Source of the DNA: Mucilaginibacter sp.
GTDB lineage: Bacteria > Bacteroidota > Bacteroidia > Sphingobacteriales > Sphingobacteriaceae
Direction of reading: 5' to 3'
Assembly (NCBI RefSeq): GCF_025362475.1
Contig: NZ_JANYGH010000063.1
Location: forward strand, 1 to 64,000
DNA length: 64,000 nt
Shown: positions 8,251-17,656 of the stretch, one piece after another
Layout: each line of letters starts with the position of its first letter
Numbering within the stretch: the first letter of the stretch is position 1
Made by a program: the position numbers and the translations under genes
Notes under the pieces: generated by a model
Told to the model about the DNA's origin: nothing
Seen by the model: the letters and a program-made list of their open reading frames with translations, nothing else
Databases searched by the model: none

Positions 8251-9822
8251 TTATTTGGCCGAATACAGGACGTAATTATTGCTCAGCATATCCATATGGA
8301 AACCGGTGTATCCGGGGAAGCATTTACGTATAATGTTTGATTTTGGGCCCATATAGCTTGCCGGGAGCATAATAAAGATGGGGCCGCCATGGCCATAATG
8401 TACATAGCTATCGAAATTAATTTTGACATCGGCGTCGATAGGATCTAAAATAACATAACGGTTATGGTTAATTTCAAGACCTAGATCCGGGCTAATAAAT
8501 ACGAAGAGCGCATTTTTTGTTTTCCGGTCTAAATCCATAATATAATCCAGCGATGGCTGATCAATGAATGGTAGTGCTACACCAGATGCCCCGTGGGCGT
8601 TTACTGTTTTATTTTGATGATAGCTGGGTACAAAATACCGGATGCTTAAAAAGGTGATAAAAAAGCATACCAGTCCGAAAGCTATTTTAAAAGGCGGTTT
8701 CCATCGGCTCACCAGGTAAACTACTCCGGGAGTTACCAGTAAACCAATGATCCTGAAATGCCTTGCTTCGTATGAAATATTTGCCTGCCGTAAAAAACTA
8801 TAGCCAAAAAACAGCACAGATAACACATAAAAAATACTGAGCAATAGGGTATAGTTCTTATTCGGAATTGAACGGTTGATACTTACGATAATCACGACGC
8901 TTAATGCAGCCGCTAATAATAGAATAATCAATAACCACTGAGGACTAAGCGACCATTCATTATTGTGAAATAGTACCCCGTTTAATATATCATCTAACGA
9001 AAAACCTGCTAAAATTGGGGAAGCCAGTGGAAAGCTAAAGGTTTCCCAACTGAATAGTAACCCTGATGAATCTGATGCAGGGTTTGCGCCCTTAGATAAG
9101 TAAAAAACGTATATAGCGGCCAACGATAACGCTGATGGAATGGCAATCCAGATGCCGTTTTTAACCCAATCCATTAGATTTAATTGCTTTTGGGATAGTT
9201 TGATCCAGATATACAGGCACCCGGCAGCATACATCCACAAAAAGGATGATTTGCAGAAAAAGCCTATCCAACCGGAAAGCAGCAGGAATACAGTAAACTT
9301 CCAATCTGCTTTATCAAAGCTTACACAACCATACAGGAACCACCCAATAAAGCCGAAAAGCAAGACTTCGCCACCGTTATAAAAAACATAAGGGATAAAG
9401 AAACCTTGTTGAATTGCTATTACCAATACACTAACTGCTGCCAACGTTGGTGTAAATCCTGCTTTTGTAAAAAAAACATACAATCCGCCTATTCCAAGAA
9501 GGCTAAATAAAGTAACAGTAATTGCTGATGCCTGCCCCGTATTGATGCCAAAAACGGATTTAAAAAAGTAAGGAACTAAATACTGCCCGGGCGACCACCA
9601 TGATAAAAATTCGCTATAATCTTTGCTGAGATCTGCCGGACTGGGTTTGGTGGCTATATTGAACGCGCCACCAGCCTGCATTTTTTGCATCACCTGGAAC
9701 CCCCAGCTGGGATCAGGGAAGAGGGCGGTAGGCGCAATAAATATCATCGTACCCATAATTAATACCATGATGCCTAAAGCCAACAGGATAATTTTATGGG
9801 GTTGTGATTTTTGTAATATCAT
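8251..9822 (-). CDS. Multi-span membrane protein, possible GT-C-type glycosyltransferase
   Basis: This integral membrane protein of 523 residues has roughly ten or more hydrophobic spans up to about residue 395, then a soluble C-terminal domain of about 120 residues. The first periplasmic loop has an acidic motif (FPDPSWGF), as in GT-C enzymes, which carry a catalytic Asp there, and the overall shape resembles dolichyl-phosphate-mannose-type transferases. I do not recognise a specific family. It is the last gene of the minus-strand polysaccharide cluster, 14 bases after the WcaF-like acetyltransferase, so a role in sugar transfer at the membrane is plausible. The end of the gene is part of an inverted repeat. 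Confidence 0.6.
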   Translation of the reverse strand: MILQKSQPHKIILLALGIMVLIMGTMIFIAPTALFPDPSWGFQVMQKMQAGGAFNIATKPSPADLSKDYSEFLSWWSPGQYLVPYFFKSVFGINTGQASAITVTLFSLLGIGGLYVFFTKAGFTPTLAAVSVLVIAIQQGFFIPYVFYNGGEVLLFGFIGWFLYGCVSFDKADWKFTVFLLLSGWIGFFCKSSFLWMYAAGCLYIWIKLSQKQLNLMDWVKNGIWIAIPSALSLAAIYVFYLSKGANPASDSSGLLFSWETFSFPLASPILAGFSLDDILNGVLFHNNEWSLSPQWLLIILLLAAALSVVIIVSINRSIPNKNYTLLLSIFYVLSVLFFGYSFLRQANISYEARHFRIIGLLVTPGVVYLVSRWKPPFKIAFGLVCFFITFLSIRYFVPSYHQNKTVNAHGASGVALPFIDQPSLDYIMDLDRKTKNALFVFISPDLGLEINHNRYVILDPIDADVKINFDSYVHYGHGGPIFIMLPASYMGPKSNIIRKCFPGYTGFHMDMLSNNYVLYSAK

Positions 9823-9836
9823 AGTGTTAGATATAT

Positions 9837-10391
9837 TTATAAGTCAATCTCGCGATCGCGGATCTTTATAGCCGGGTTGCCCTGGTAAACGCTGTAGGCC
9901 TGCAGATTTTTTGTGGCTACAGAGCCGCTGGTAAGCACCGAATGACTTGCTGCTACAATACCAAGATTTACAATGGCTCCTGCACCTATCCAAACGCCAT
10001 CTTCTAAAATCACCTCTTTGGTTATGAGATTGAATGATGTTTTTTTATAGTTATGGCTTCCGGTAAGTAGCACCGCACCCTGCGAAAGGCATACGTTAGC
10101 ACCGATGCTAATCATAACCAGGCTATCTATCCATACATTTTCGCCTATCCAGCTTTCATCACCAATTTGCAAAAACCAGGGATATTTGATATTTACACAC
10201 GGCTTAATCGTTACGTTTTTTCCAATCCTGGCGCCAAACATCCGCAGTAAAAATACTTTAAAGGCGCTGGATGGAATAATGCTTGTTTTGAAAAGTACAG
10301 CGTTTGTATAAAACCATAAAAGTCTTTTTATAGCATTGCCGCCGGGATGGAATGGATGATTATTATAGGTGGCCAGGTTGGTTTTAAGCAT
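9837..10391 (-). CDS. WcaF-like colanic-acid-type O-acetyltransferase
   Basis: This 184-residue protein has a left-handed beta-helix built of hexapeptide repeats (IGDESWIGENVWIDS, then VWIGAGAIVNLG). The N-terminal part, with HPGGNAIKRLLWFYTNAVLF, is typical of the WcaF group of sugar O-acetyltransferases. It would transfer acetyl from acetyl-CoA to a sugar of the repeat unit in the cytoplasm. The start ATG overlaps the end of the GT2-exosortase gene by eight bases. The acceptor sugar cannot be told from sequence. Confidence 0.85.
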   Translation of the reverse strand: MLKTNLATYNNHPFHPGGNAIKRLLWFYTNAVLFKTSIIPSSAFKVFLLRMFGARIGKNVTIKPCVNIKYPWFLQIGDESWIGENVWIDSLVMISIGANVCLSQGAVLLTGSHNYKKTSFNLITKEVILEDGVWIGAGAIVNLGIVAASHSVLTSGSVATKNLQAYSVYQGNPAIKIRDREIDL

Positions 10392-11799
10392 GTTTATTGA
10401 TTGCTTTGTCGTTTTGCTTTACCCAATAATATAAGCTTATCATAATGATAATGTACAAAATGATATTGAAAATGGTATGATGATCAATTATCCGGTTTGC
10501 TTTTTTGTCCCAAAATAAAGCTAAAACTACAAAACGGATAATATTTAAAAGCTCGATACCTATAATTCCGGCTATTAAAAAGATCATTTTTTGTTTCAGC
10601 CTTTTGGGATAAGCTATTACAAACGCCGAAAAGAAACTGATTAAGCCCAATCCTAAACACGAATACACTAACACAATGGCGCCTTTGCCCGCCACCAATA
10701 ATTCTGTGTTATTGTGTACGGATGAAAAGCCAAACCAGCTAAGTACCACGGCGCTGCTTTGTAACAGGAATATTCGCAAACCATTTATATAATTTAAATG
10801 CTCAGCTAAAAATGGATAGTAGTGGTTGCCGGGGCTGGTAATACCAAAAAACAAAATATTGAAGTAATAAAACACCAGGAATAAGAACAGGAATGTAAAT
10901 ACAAATTTAAAGGGAGAGTTATTGGTTTGATTTACCCGCGCCGGTTTTTGTTGACTTTTAAGGATTTCATCAATTTTAACATCAACAATCAACCTGAACC
11001 AAAAGCCTTGTAAAAAGTGGAATATCATACCAATACGCCCTTCCAGGATACCCAATTGAAATATCATGCGGTAAATAAAATAAAACATTGGCCTTATATA
11101 TCGCGGCAGTTGCCACCACAGTTGTTTTAGCCAGGCGGTACGCTCATCTGGCGAGCCGAACAGCGATGGCTTAAGAGTTTGTGTTCGCATTTTTTGCATG
11201 CGTTCAACCTCTTCATGGGCCAGCAGATCGCTATACCGGTTATGTTTGGCTATCCAGAAACTGATATTGTTTTCCTTGAGATTTTCTTCCAGGATATGGC
11301 CATCTTTCCATACTTTGGTTTTGCCGGGTATTATGAACCTGTGATCCATATTTTCGTTCAGATCTGAGTAGCCAACCCCGTACCTGATCATTTTAAGCAG
11401 GTAAAAAGGATAATAGCCACCATGCTTTATCCACCGGCCTTTAAAAAAGTTTTTGCGGTTAAAGTAAATGCCATCGATATCCCGGTGCTCATCATCTTTA
11501 AAATTGATCAGTTTTTCCTTCAATTCCGGCGTAACCACCTGGTCGGCATCCAAACAAATGATCCAGGGAGTTTTGATATCGAAATTTTTGAGAGCGAAAT
11601 CCCATTGTTGCGGGTGATTCACGAAATGGTTTTGCAAAATTACCGCGTTTGCCTTTTGAGCTATATTGATCGTATTATCATCACTGCCCGAATCCAAAAC
11701 AAAAACAGGTGCATTCAACTCTTTGATAGATGCAAGTAAACGGGGCAGATGCTGCTCTTCGTTATAGGTGAGGATGATAAATGAATATACGGGGGTCAA
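10384..11799 (-). CDS. Fusion of GT2 glycosyltransferase and exosortase-like domain
   Basis: One uninterrupted frame of 471 residues. Residues 1-280 are a GT2 (GT-A fold) domain of the WaaE/KdtX-like kind, with YSFIILTYNEE at the start, the VLDSGSDDNT motif and LDAD (83-86) as metal-binding acids. Residues 295-465 are about five to six membrane spans with the exosortase/archaeosortase triad pattern: Cys381 in YSCLGLG, Arg422 in LLNIIRF and His440/His441 in IIDHHTIF. Exosortases are known as membrane proteases/transpeptidases tied to exopolysaccharide loci. The start is TTG in a TTGA overlap with the upstream stop; no ATG fits. The neighbour at 12932 is Wzy-like, which recalls the exosortase Y loci of sphingobacteria (from memory). 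Confidence 0.75.
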   Translation of the reverse strand: MTPVYSFIILTYNEEQHLPRLLASIKELNAPVFVLDSGSDDNTINIAQKANAVILQNHFVNHPQQWDFALKNFDIKTPWIICLDADQVVTPELKEKLINFKDDEHRDIDGIYFNRKNFFKGRWIKHGGYYPFYLLKMIRYGVGYSDLNENMDHRFIIPGKTKVWKDGHILEENLKENNISFWIAKHNRYSDLLAHEEVERMQKMRTQTLKPSLFGSPDERTAWLKQLWWQLPRYIRPMFYFIYRMIFQLGILEGRIGMIFHFLQGFWFRLIVDVKIDEILKSQQKPARVNQTNNSPFKFVFTFLFLFLVFYYFNILFFGITSPGNHYYPFLAEHLNYINGLRIFLLQSSAVVLSWFGFSSVHNNTELLVAGKGAIVLVYSCLGLGLISFFSAFVIAYPKRLKQKMIFLIAGIIGIELLNIIRFVVLALFWDKKANRIIDHHTIFNIILYIIIMISLYYWVKQNDKAINKHA

Positions 11800-12935
11800 T
11801 GCTGTTTGCTTATTTTATTGTACAAACCTATGTATTTTTCAACTAAGCTATCGGCACCAAAATCGCTGTAAATAATATCCGGGGCCTGCGCCCTGATAGT
11901 ATTAAGATCGGTTGGCCTGCCGGCTATCTGATTAATGGCTTCTGCCACAGATACCGCGGTTGTTTTACAGAGCCAACCTAAATGATTTTTACTTACATAA
12001 TCAGCTAAGCCAACTTCCTCGCTTATCAGTACAGCCGTGCCCACACTCAGGCTTTCAATAACGGCGTTGCCAAAGTTTTCATCATGTGATGGTAATATGA
12101 ACAGATTATGCTGCTGTAACACCTTAAATTTATCTTCGTTGATGAAACCGGTCCAAGTTATTTTATCGGCAATGCCATTAGTTACAGCTAATGACTTTAA
12201 ACCAGCTACATACAATTCATTGCCATTGCCTGCAATAGTGAGATGAAAAGGAATATTAACCATTGAAAGGGCATTAAGCAGGATATCCAATCCTTTTTTT
12301 TCTTCAATCCTGGAGAAGAAAATTAATTTAATTGGAGACGTAACGATATCGTGTACCTGTGGATGATATACTGGAAGCCTTACAAAATTGGGTATTGTAG
12401 TGTTGCTTTTTGGTTTGATGATACAGTTTACCGCATCGCTTTCTCTTTGAGATGTTGCGTGGATGTGGCAATGCTTTAATACCGGTTTACCCAATAAATT
12501 ATGAATGAGTGCTTTAATGCCCTGGTTTTTATTTTGAAACGAATAAGGGCTTAAGGTACCCCGGGCCGAAACTAAAACAGGCACCCCACGCATAACAGTG
12601 ACAAGGCAGGACAGTACAGAAACCAGATTCCACCACGCGTGGAGATGCACTACATCATAAGCTTTGGCATTTTTCCAAACGGCTTTTAACAGCGCAGGTG
12701 AAAGGTGGCTGTGGTCTTTAGTGATGCGTTTAAAATAGGTAACCTCAACACCATCAACCACCACCGTTTGGTTTGGGACTACATCAAGTTCGTGTGGACC
12801 GTTGGCTGTGGTGGTATATACACTAATTTGGCAACCCGCTTTTACCAGTTGCTCGCAAAGCATCGCTACAGACATGGTTGGCCCGCCATAAATATAGGCT
12901 GGTTTATAGGCAGCAGAGATCTGTAATATTTTCAA
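11796..12935 (-). CDS. Glycosyltransferase family 4
   Basis: This 379-residue GT-B enzyme begins MKILQISAAYKPAYIYGGP, a typical GT4 donor-retaining transferase start. The C-terminal GT1/4 domain has FFSRIEEKKGLDILLNAL and the EX7E-type region in ILPSHDENFGNAVIESLSVG. It should add one sugar from a nucleotide sugar on the cytoplasmic face. The start is TTG, sharing TTGA with the stop of the Wzy-like gene, and the four-base overlap at its other end has the same form. Sugar and linkage are unknown. Confidence 0.88.
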   Translation of the reverse strand: MKILQISAAYKPAYIYGGPTMSVAMLCEQLVKAGCQISVYTTTANGPHELDVVPNQTVVVDGVEVTYFKRITKDHSHLSPALLKAVWKNAKAYDVVHLHAWWNLVSVLSCLVTVMRGVPVLVSARGTLSPYSFQNKNQGIKALIHNLLGKPVLKHCHIHATSQRESDAVNCIIKPKSNTTIPNFVRLPVYHPQVHDIVTSPIKLIFFSRIEEKKGLDILLNALSMVNIPFHLTIAGNGNELYVAGLKSLAVTNGIADKITWTGFINEDKFKVLQQHNLFILPSHDENFGNAVIESLSVGTAVLISEEVGLADYVSKNHLGWLCKTTAVSVAEAINQIAGRPTDLNTIRAQAPDIIYSDFGADSLVEKYIGLYNKISKQH

Positions 12936-14344
12936 CCCTCTTTTAAGATATTGGATACGGTAAGTATTTTATGTACCACAAACATGCTGATGAAACTCCA
13001 GAACACGGTGTTGACGAGAAATTCAAAACTAAGGCCACGCCACATGATCTGGAAAAGGCCGCTGAAAACAAGAGCCGTTCCTAAAATATATCCGCCAAAA
13101 AGATTTTCAGCTTTGGTGGATATCAGCTGTGCAACTGCTCCGTAAATAAACATGGATAAAAAAACGCCAAGTGCTCCATCGGTAAGGTAGGCGTCAACAA
13201 TAAAGGCAGGCTTTGCAGATACTGATGATGCTCTGTTTACCACACCTGCATCATAAACGCGTTCCATGATCAGGTCTTCGGTACTTGGTTTGTCCGGCCA
13301 GAAAGCACGTGGGATAATGGCCATTCCGGATTGTTGGATCAGTTTGGTGCCGTAAAAATCAACATTTTTAGGTGTTGATTGAGTGAACTTGATAAACATA
13401 TCAATCTCACTTAACCTGTACACCAGGAATCCCCAGTTGGAATCATCTTCATCGCCGGAGTCAACACTATTCAACGCGGCATTTAATGCCAGTTCTGTCG
13501 CTTCATCTGTAGAAGCATTTTCAGACCATGCATTTTGCCTGAAGATTCTGTTATAGGTAGGCAGAAACATAAATAGAAGCAATAGGATAGGAATGAAAAT
13601 ACCAGCCACCAGTTTTTTATAATTAGGGTACAGAAATATTCCCAACACCAAAACACTAATAATAATGGGTTCTTTAAAACCAGAAATGAGTGCCTGGTAA
13701 AAGTTGAAAAAGTAAAAGCAAATACAAATAAGGGTATTGCCAATTTTTTTAAGCGGAATGGCAAAGGCAAGCGCCAAAGTACCGGCAATAAAACTTAAGG
13801 AGCTGAATTGATTTGCAAATTGCGATAAACCAGGAATTTTAATGAATAATATAGAGGCAGGGAAACTGAACACTGCAAACATCATCAGTAAATTGGCCAG
13901 TTTATCTTGTGAAATATGGTATTTGGATTTAGCCGAATAATCCATAAAGATTAAGATACCAGTAACAAAGGCGGCGTGACCTAAACAATAATACCGTTGG
14001 CATTGGGCCGTAAATTGAAGCCTGTCCTGGTCAATTAGGGTAGTACGTACTTTTTCAAAGTTTTGATACCCCAATACATCCAGGAAATAAAATATGGAGG
14101 TACAGGCCATATACCCCGCAAAAATTATCTGGACCAAAAAAATTGGCCGCATGAGTTGTTCGGCAATGCTCCTGTCATTCGGCAGGGGCTTAACCCAACC
14201 GGTTAACGTCAAAAAAAATATCAGGAAGGATCCCAGCCAGGCGATCAGGTAGGATAATTCATAATCGCTTTTCAGTAAAGCGGCCAGCGCCCAGGGAATG
14301 AACAATATTAAAAAACGCTCTAATGGAACTTGTTTACCTTGCAT
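12932..14344 (-). CDS. Wzy-like polysaccharide polymerase
   Basis: This 470-residue membrane protein has about ten to twelve hydrophobic spans and a large periplasmic loop around residues 275-370, the loop that carries the active site in Wzy/O-antigen ligase proteins. The segment PRAFWPDKPSTEDL followed by a Gly-Ala-rich span region is common in Wzy-like polymerases of EPS loci. It probably joins repeat units at the periplasmic face. Sphingobacterial exosortase Y loci are recorded as having an associated Wzy-like protein (from memory), and the exosortase-like domain is encoded two genes away. No partner flippase is seen in the window. Confidence 0.7.
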   Translation of the reverse strand: MQGKQVPLERFLILFIPWALAALLKSDYELSYLIAWLGSFLIFFLTLTGWVKPLPNDRSIAEQLMRPIFLVQIIFAGYMACTSIFYFLDVLGYQNFEKVRTTLIDQDRLQFTAQCQRYYCLGHAAFVTGILIFMDYSAKSKYHISQDKLANLLMMFAVFSFPASILFIKIPGLSQFANQFSSLSFIAGTLALAFAIPLKKIGNTLICICFYFFNFYQALISGFKEPIIISVLVLGIFLYPNYKKLVAGIFIPILLLLFMFLPTYNRIFRQNAWSENASTDEATELALNAALNSVDSGDEDDSNWGFLVYRLSEIDMFIKFTQSTPKNVDFYGTKLIQQSGMAIIPRAFWPDKPSTEDLIMERVYDAGVVNRASSVSAKPAFIVDAYLTDGALGVFLSMFIYGAVAQLISTKAENLFGGYILGTALVFSGLFQIMWRGLSFEFLVNTVFWSFISMFVVHKILTVSNILKEG

Positions 14345-15494
14345 TGCTATTTCTTAGTATGTTTAAAATGGCATCTGCCTGATTTGTAAAACTCCATGCA
14401 GCTATTTTGTTTTTAGCATTCTGACCCAAAACTTTCAGCGTTGTTTTATTGAAAATAAGTTTGCTCAATTTGGTACTGATGTCGGTTAAGTTTCCTGCTT
14501 CAAATATTTCGCCGGTAATACCAGGTACCACCAAATCTACGGCGCAACCGCATTTATCAGATACCAGCACGGGCTTTCCCGCGGCCATGGCCTCATTTAC
14601 CGCAAGCCCCCATGTTTCTCCCGGGCCTTTTGAGGGCAGGCAAAACAAATCACATGCCTGGTATGCTACCGGCATTAATGATTGATTATAAAAATCAATA
14701 AAGTGAACTTTGTTTTTTTTACCCGCATTGGTTTTTAATGAAACTTCTAAATTACCGTTACCAACAAATAATAAATGGGTGTTTGGCATGTTCAAAGTTA
14801 AAAAAGCATCCAGCAATAATTGGGGTGATTTTTTTTCTTCCAGCTTACCTGCAAATAGTATCAATGTTTCGGCTGCGGTAATGCCCAGGCTTTGCCTTAA
14901 TTTATCGGATTCATCCGTCCTCTGCACACCAAACCGATCATTATCTATGGCGTGTGGGGCAAAACTAAGTTGCCCGGCGTTTAAACCATATTTCTCGAAG
15001 TAAGCTTTGTTATTACTACCTACGTAAAAGGCATGAGTAATATGATGATACACCCATTTTAAAAAAGTGGATCGTAATAACGCTTTAAATCCTTCCTGAG
15101 CATCAAGCAGCGTTGAATCGCCACGGAAATAAACGGGTAATTTGCTTTTAAAATGCCGGATAACTTTTAAATGGCTATCATATGCCCAGCCATAAACCAG
15201 TATAACATCAGCCTGCCAGGTTTTGATCTGGCTGATTAATCCGGGGTTCACTATGCCCTTAAAATGATGCGAACCCGGATCTGTTGATGTGTTTTCAACC
15301 CATTCGTATGGATAGCCATCTGTTAAAGGCATGTCCCAGGATATAGTTTTCCCAAAACCGGGATCGAATTTCTCCTGTGCGCTTTCTCCCCAGGTATAAA
15401 ATACTTTAATATCAACCTGTTGCTTTTCATGCAATAGTTTAAAAACCGGTGCATAATACTGTATAGGATGGGTGGTTATAATAGCCAGGCGCAT
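14334..15494 (-). CDS. Glycosyltransferase family 4
   Basis: This 386-residue GT-B protein begins MRLAIITTHPIQYYAPVFK, a start found in many GT4 enzymes of EPS clusters. The donor domain carries LILFAGKLEEKKSPQLLLDAF and CLPSKGPGETWGLAVNEAMAAG, with the two Glu residues of the EX7E-like motif. It overlaps the Wzy-like gene by 11 bases and lies 1 base after the FkbM gene, so it is co-transcribed. The sugar specificity is unknown. Confidence 0.9.
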   Translation of the reverse strand: MRLAIITTHPIQYYAPVFKLLHEKQQVDIKVFYTWGESAQEKFDPGFGKTISWDMPLTDGYPYEWVENTSTDPGSHHFKGIVNPGLISQIKTWQADVILVYGWAYDSHLKVIRHFKSKLPVYFRGDSTLLDAQEGFKALLRSTFLKWVYHHITHAFYVGSNNKAYFEKYGLNAGQLSFAPHAIDNDRFGVQRTDESDKLRQSLGITAAETLILFAGKLEEKKSPQLLLDAFLTLNMPNTHLLFVGNGNLEVSLKTNAGKKNKVHFIDFYNQSLMPVAYQACDLFCLPSKGPGETWGLAVNEAMAAGKPVLVSDKCGCAVDLVVPGITGEIFEAGNLTDISTKLSKLIFNKTTLKVLGQNAKNKIAAWSFTNQADAILNILRNSNAR

Positions 15495-15495
15495 A

Positions 15496-16404
15496 TCAGA
15501 TGGTTTCGCCCATTATATTAAATCCTTTGGCGGTTTTTAACCGGTGATTGATAAAATCAGCGTCGCGGCAGTAAATGGTATTATAACTACCGAATGAGGG
15601 CATCAAATTTAAATTTCTGTTGAAGGGATCATATTGGTAAGGTTTAAATCCATTGGCCAGCAGTAGCTGATGGATATCTTCCTCATTAAATCCATAGCGG
15701 ATGCCACTGCCATTTAGCTCGATGATAATAGCTTTAAGCGATTCCAGCTTCAACGTATCGTGCATCCCTTTCAACACTTCGGTTTCAAAACCTTCTACGT
15801 CAATTTTTATCAACGCGGGGTTATCATTTACAGAAATGGAATCAATCGTGATCACCTTTACTGTTTCAACGTCGGTATTTTGTGTTTCATCAGGGCTGAT
15901 AATATGATTGGTAGTATCCTCGTTTTTTGAAAATGTTAGTACACCGGCTTCGGCTCCTGCTGCGGCATTAATCAAAGTGGCCTTATCCTGGAGGTTATTT
16001 AGGCTGATATTTTTATGGGTGATAGCCGCGGTATTTGCTGATGCTTCAATGGCGATGGTTTTGGCCTGGCATACTCCGGATGCCAGCAAAGTGTAAGAAC
16101 CCACGTTAGCGCCAATATCAAAAAAAACATCGGCCGGCCTTAAAAAGTGCAGTAAAAAGGCCATATCATTAAACTCATGCAGGCCGGTATAAATATTGCC
16201 GGTGATGCCGGTTAAGCCTTTACGGGCATGAAATTTTACTCCTGACAGGTAAGGTTTTACAATAAATTTGGATGGACGAAGGCTGCCTTGAATTTGCCAC
16301 CAAACAAACCGGATGAGTGCCTTAACCGGGTGCCTTTTACCTAAAGGGTGATTATATATAAAGCCAAACGTTCTTTTAATTTTTTCCACTAATAACGCTA
16401 TCAA
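15496..16404 (-). CDS. FkbM-family methyltransferase
   Basis: This SAM-dependent methyltransferase of about 300 residues has the FkbM core: ADVFFDIGANVGSYTLLAS (motif I) at about 110-130, IAIEASANTAA, then the acidic IKIDVEGFETEVLKGM near 220. In polysaccharide clusters such enzymes O-methylate a sugar. The longest frame starts with TTG at 16404, overlapping the upstream gene by 29 bases. A GTG at 16389 is an alternative, and no ATG lies near. The substrate is not known. Confidence 0.88.
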   Translation of the reverse strand: MIALLVEKIKRTFGFIYNHPLGKRHPVKALIRFVWWQIQGSLRPSKFIVKPYLSGVKFHARKGLTGITGNIYTGLHEFNDMAFLLHFLRPADVFFDIGANVGSYTLLASGVCQAKTIAIEASANTAAITHKNISLNNLQDKATLINAAAGAEAGVLTFSKNEDTTNHIISPDETQNTDVETVKVITIDSISVNDNPALIKIDVEGFETEVLKGMHDTLKLESLKAIIIELNGSGIRYGFNEEDIHQLLLANGFKPYQYDPFNRNLNLMPSFGSYNTIYCRDADFINHRLKTAKGFNIMGETI

Positions 16405-17656
16405 AAAGTTTGCATTGGTTAAAGGCCATTTGCCTGGCCGAATATTTATTTACAATTGCCGCATTATACTTTGGCTGTTGATGATTGCCGTTAAGCAATG
16501 CTGCCAGGAATAAGTTAATATCCGAATCGGTTATGGTGTCGTAATCAAAAACATCGTTCACACCATATTCCTTCATGATATTTATAGCCGAACTTGCCGC
16601 GTTAAAAATGGCCAATATGGGTTTTTGAGTTAGGAGGTATGGATATATTTTTGAAGCCGTGTATTTAGGATCGTCAGAGCCGGGAATAAAAAGCGCGTTT
16701 GCCTGTTGCAAAGTAGCCAGTGTATGATAATAGCTGATCCGATCGGTAATTTCAACTACCTGGCCGTCTACACCAAACTGTTTGGCAAGTGGCATTATAG
16801 TTGGATTGCCCTTGCCATTTGGAGCGTAACTTGTGCCGATAAAATAGAACATAAATGATTTTAAGGCTTCATTCTCGTTTTGTAATCCATTTTTAAGCAC
16901 TTTAAATAAAGGCGTTATTGCCTTATGCATATCCGCGCCTCCACGACCGATGTAAACAACGTTGATTGATCCTTTATTAAGCAGCTTATTAAATAATTTT
17001 TCATTTTTTTCGGCTATCTGCATATCAGGATCAAATGCACCAAATGTTATGGTTGCAGAAGGTATGTTTTTTATTTCCGGATATTTTTTTTTCAAGTCGA
17101 TGATGTAATCATCAGATACGCTGATTAAACCATCTACATTTTTCATGGCTATTGGCTCCAGGTATTTGTTGAGGCGATACGAGAACCAATATTTGGGCGG
17201 CCTTTGAGCTTTGGGTTTATCCTGGTAATAATCAGAAAACCAGGGATCCTGCATATCTATTACATACGGTATCCCAAAACGTTTTTTCCAGTAGGCGCCC
17301 AGGATGCAAACCGGAAACTGCGTAGTGGAAAAATAGATAAGATCATATTTTTGAGCTTTTAAAAGCTTGTTGACCTTTTGGCTGTAGAACCACAGGGAAC
17401 GTAGGGAAATGCTGCCTAACCCTAATTTGGAAGTAAGATGTTTTTTTAAAGCACTTACCTTATGGATTTTTATTTGAGGTGGTACACTTTGTAGCAACAA
17501 CTCATCAATAGCCATATCTGCATATTTTTCATCAACCATTACTACTTCGGCTTCCCAGTCATTACCGGCAAAATAGGGGAGACTCATGCGTACCCGTTGC
17601 ATATCAGCAGCGTTTACAGGGGGAAAATAAGGAGAAATGATGAGCAGGCGTTTCAA
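16376..17656 (-). CDS. GT4-like glycosyltransferase
   Basis: This 426-residue GT-B protein begins MKRLLIISPYFPPVNAADMQR, typical of WcaI/WbuB-like transferases. The N-terminal acceptor domain has the ISVSDDY segment; the donor domain has NVVYIGRGG and FIPGSDDPKYTASKIYPYL. The last motif is the usual place for phosphate and sugar contacts in this subgroup. The start is TTG in a TTGA overlap with the preceding stop. It is longer than average for GT4, as in other members that lack a clean EX7E motif, so the GT family is less certain than the role. Confidence 0.82.
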   Translation of the reverse strand: MKRLLIISPYFPPVNAADMQRVRMSLPYFAGNDWEAEVVMVDEKYADMAIDELLLQSVPPQIKIHKVSALKKHLTSKLGLGSISLRSLWFYSQKVNKLLKAQKYDLIYFSTTQFPVCILGAYWKKRFGIPYVIDMQDPWFSDYYQDKPKAQRPPKYWFSYRLNKYLEPIAMKNVDGLISVSDDYIIDLKKKYPEIKNIPSATITFGAFDPDMQIAEKNEKLFNKLLNKGSINVVYIGRGGADMHKAITPLFKVLKNGLQNENEALKSFMFYFIGTSYAPNGKGNPTIMPLAKQFGVDGQVVEITDRISYYHTLATLQQANALFIPGSDDPKYTASKIYPYLLTQKPILAIFNAASSAINIMKEYGVNDVFDYDTITDSDINLFLAALLNGNHQQPKYNAAIVNKYSARQMAFNQCKLFDSVISGKN

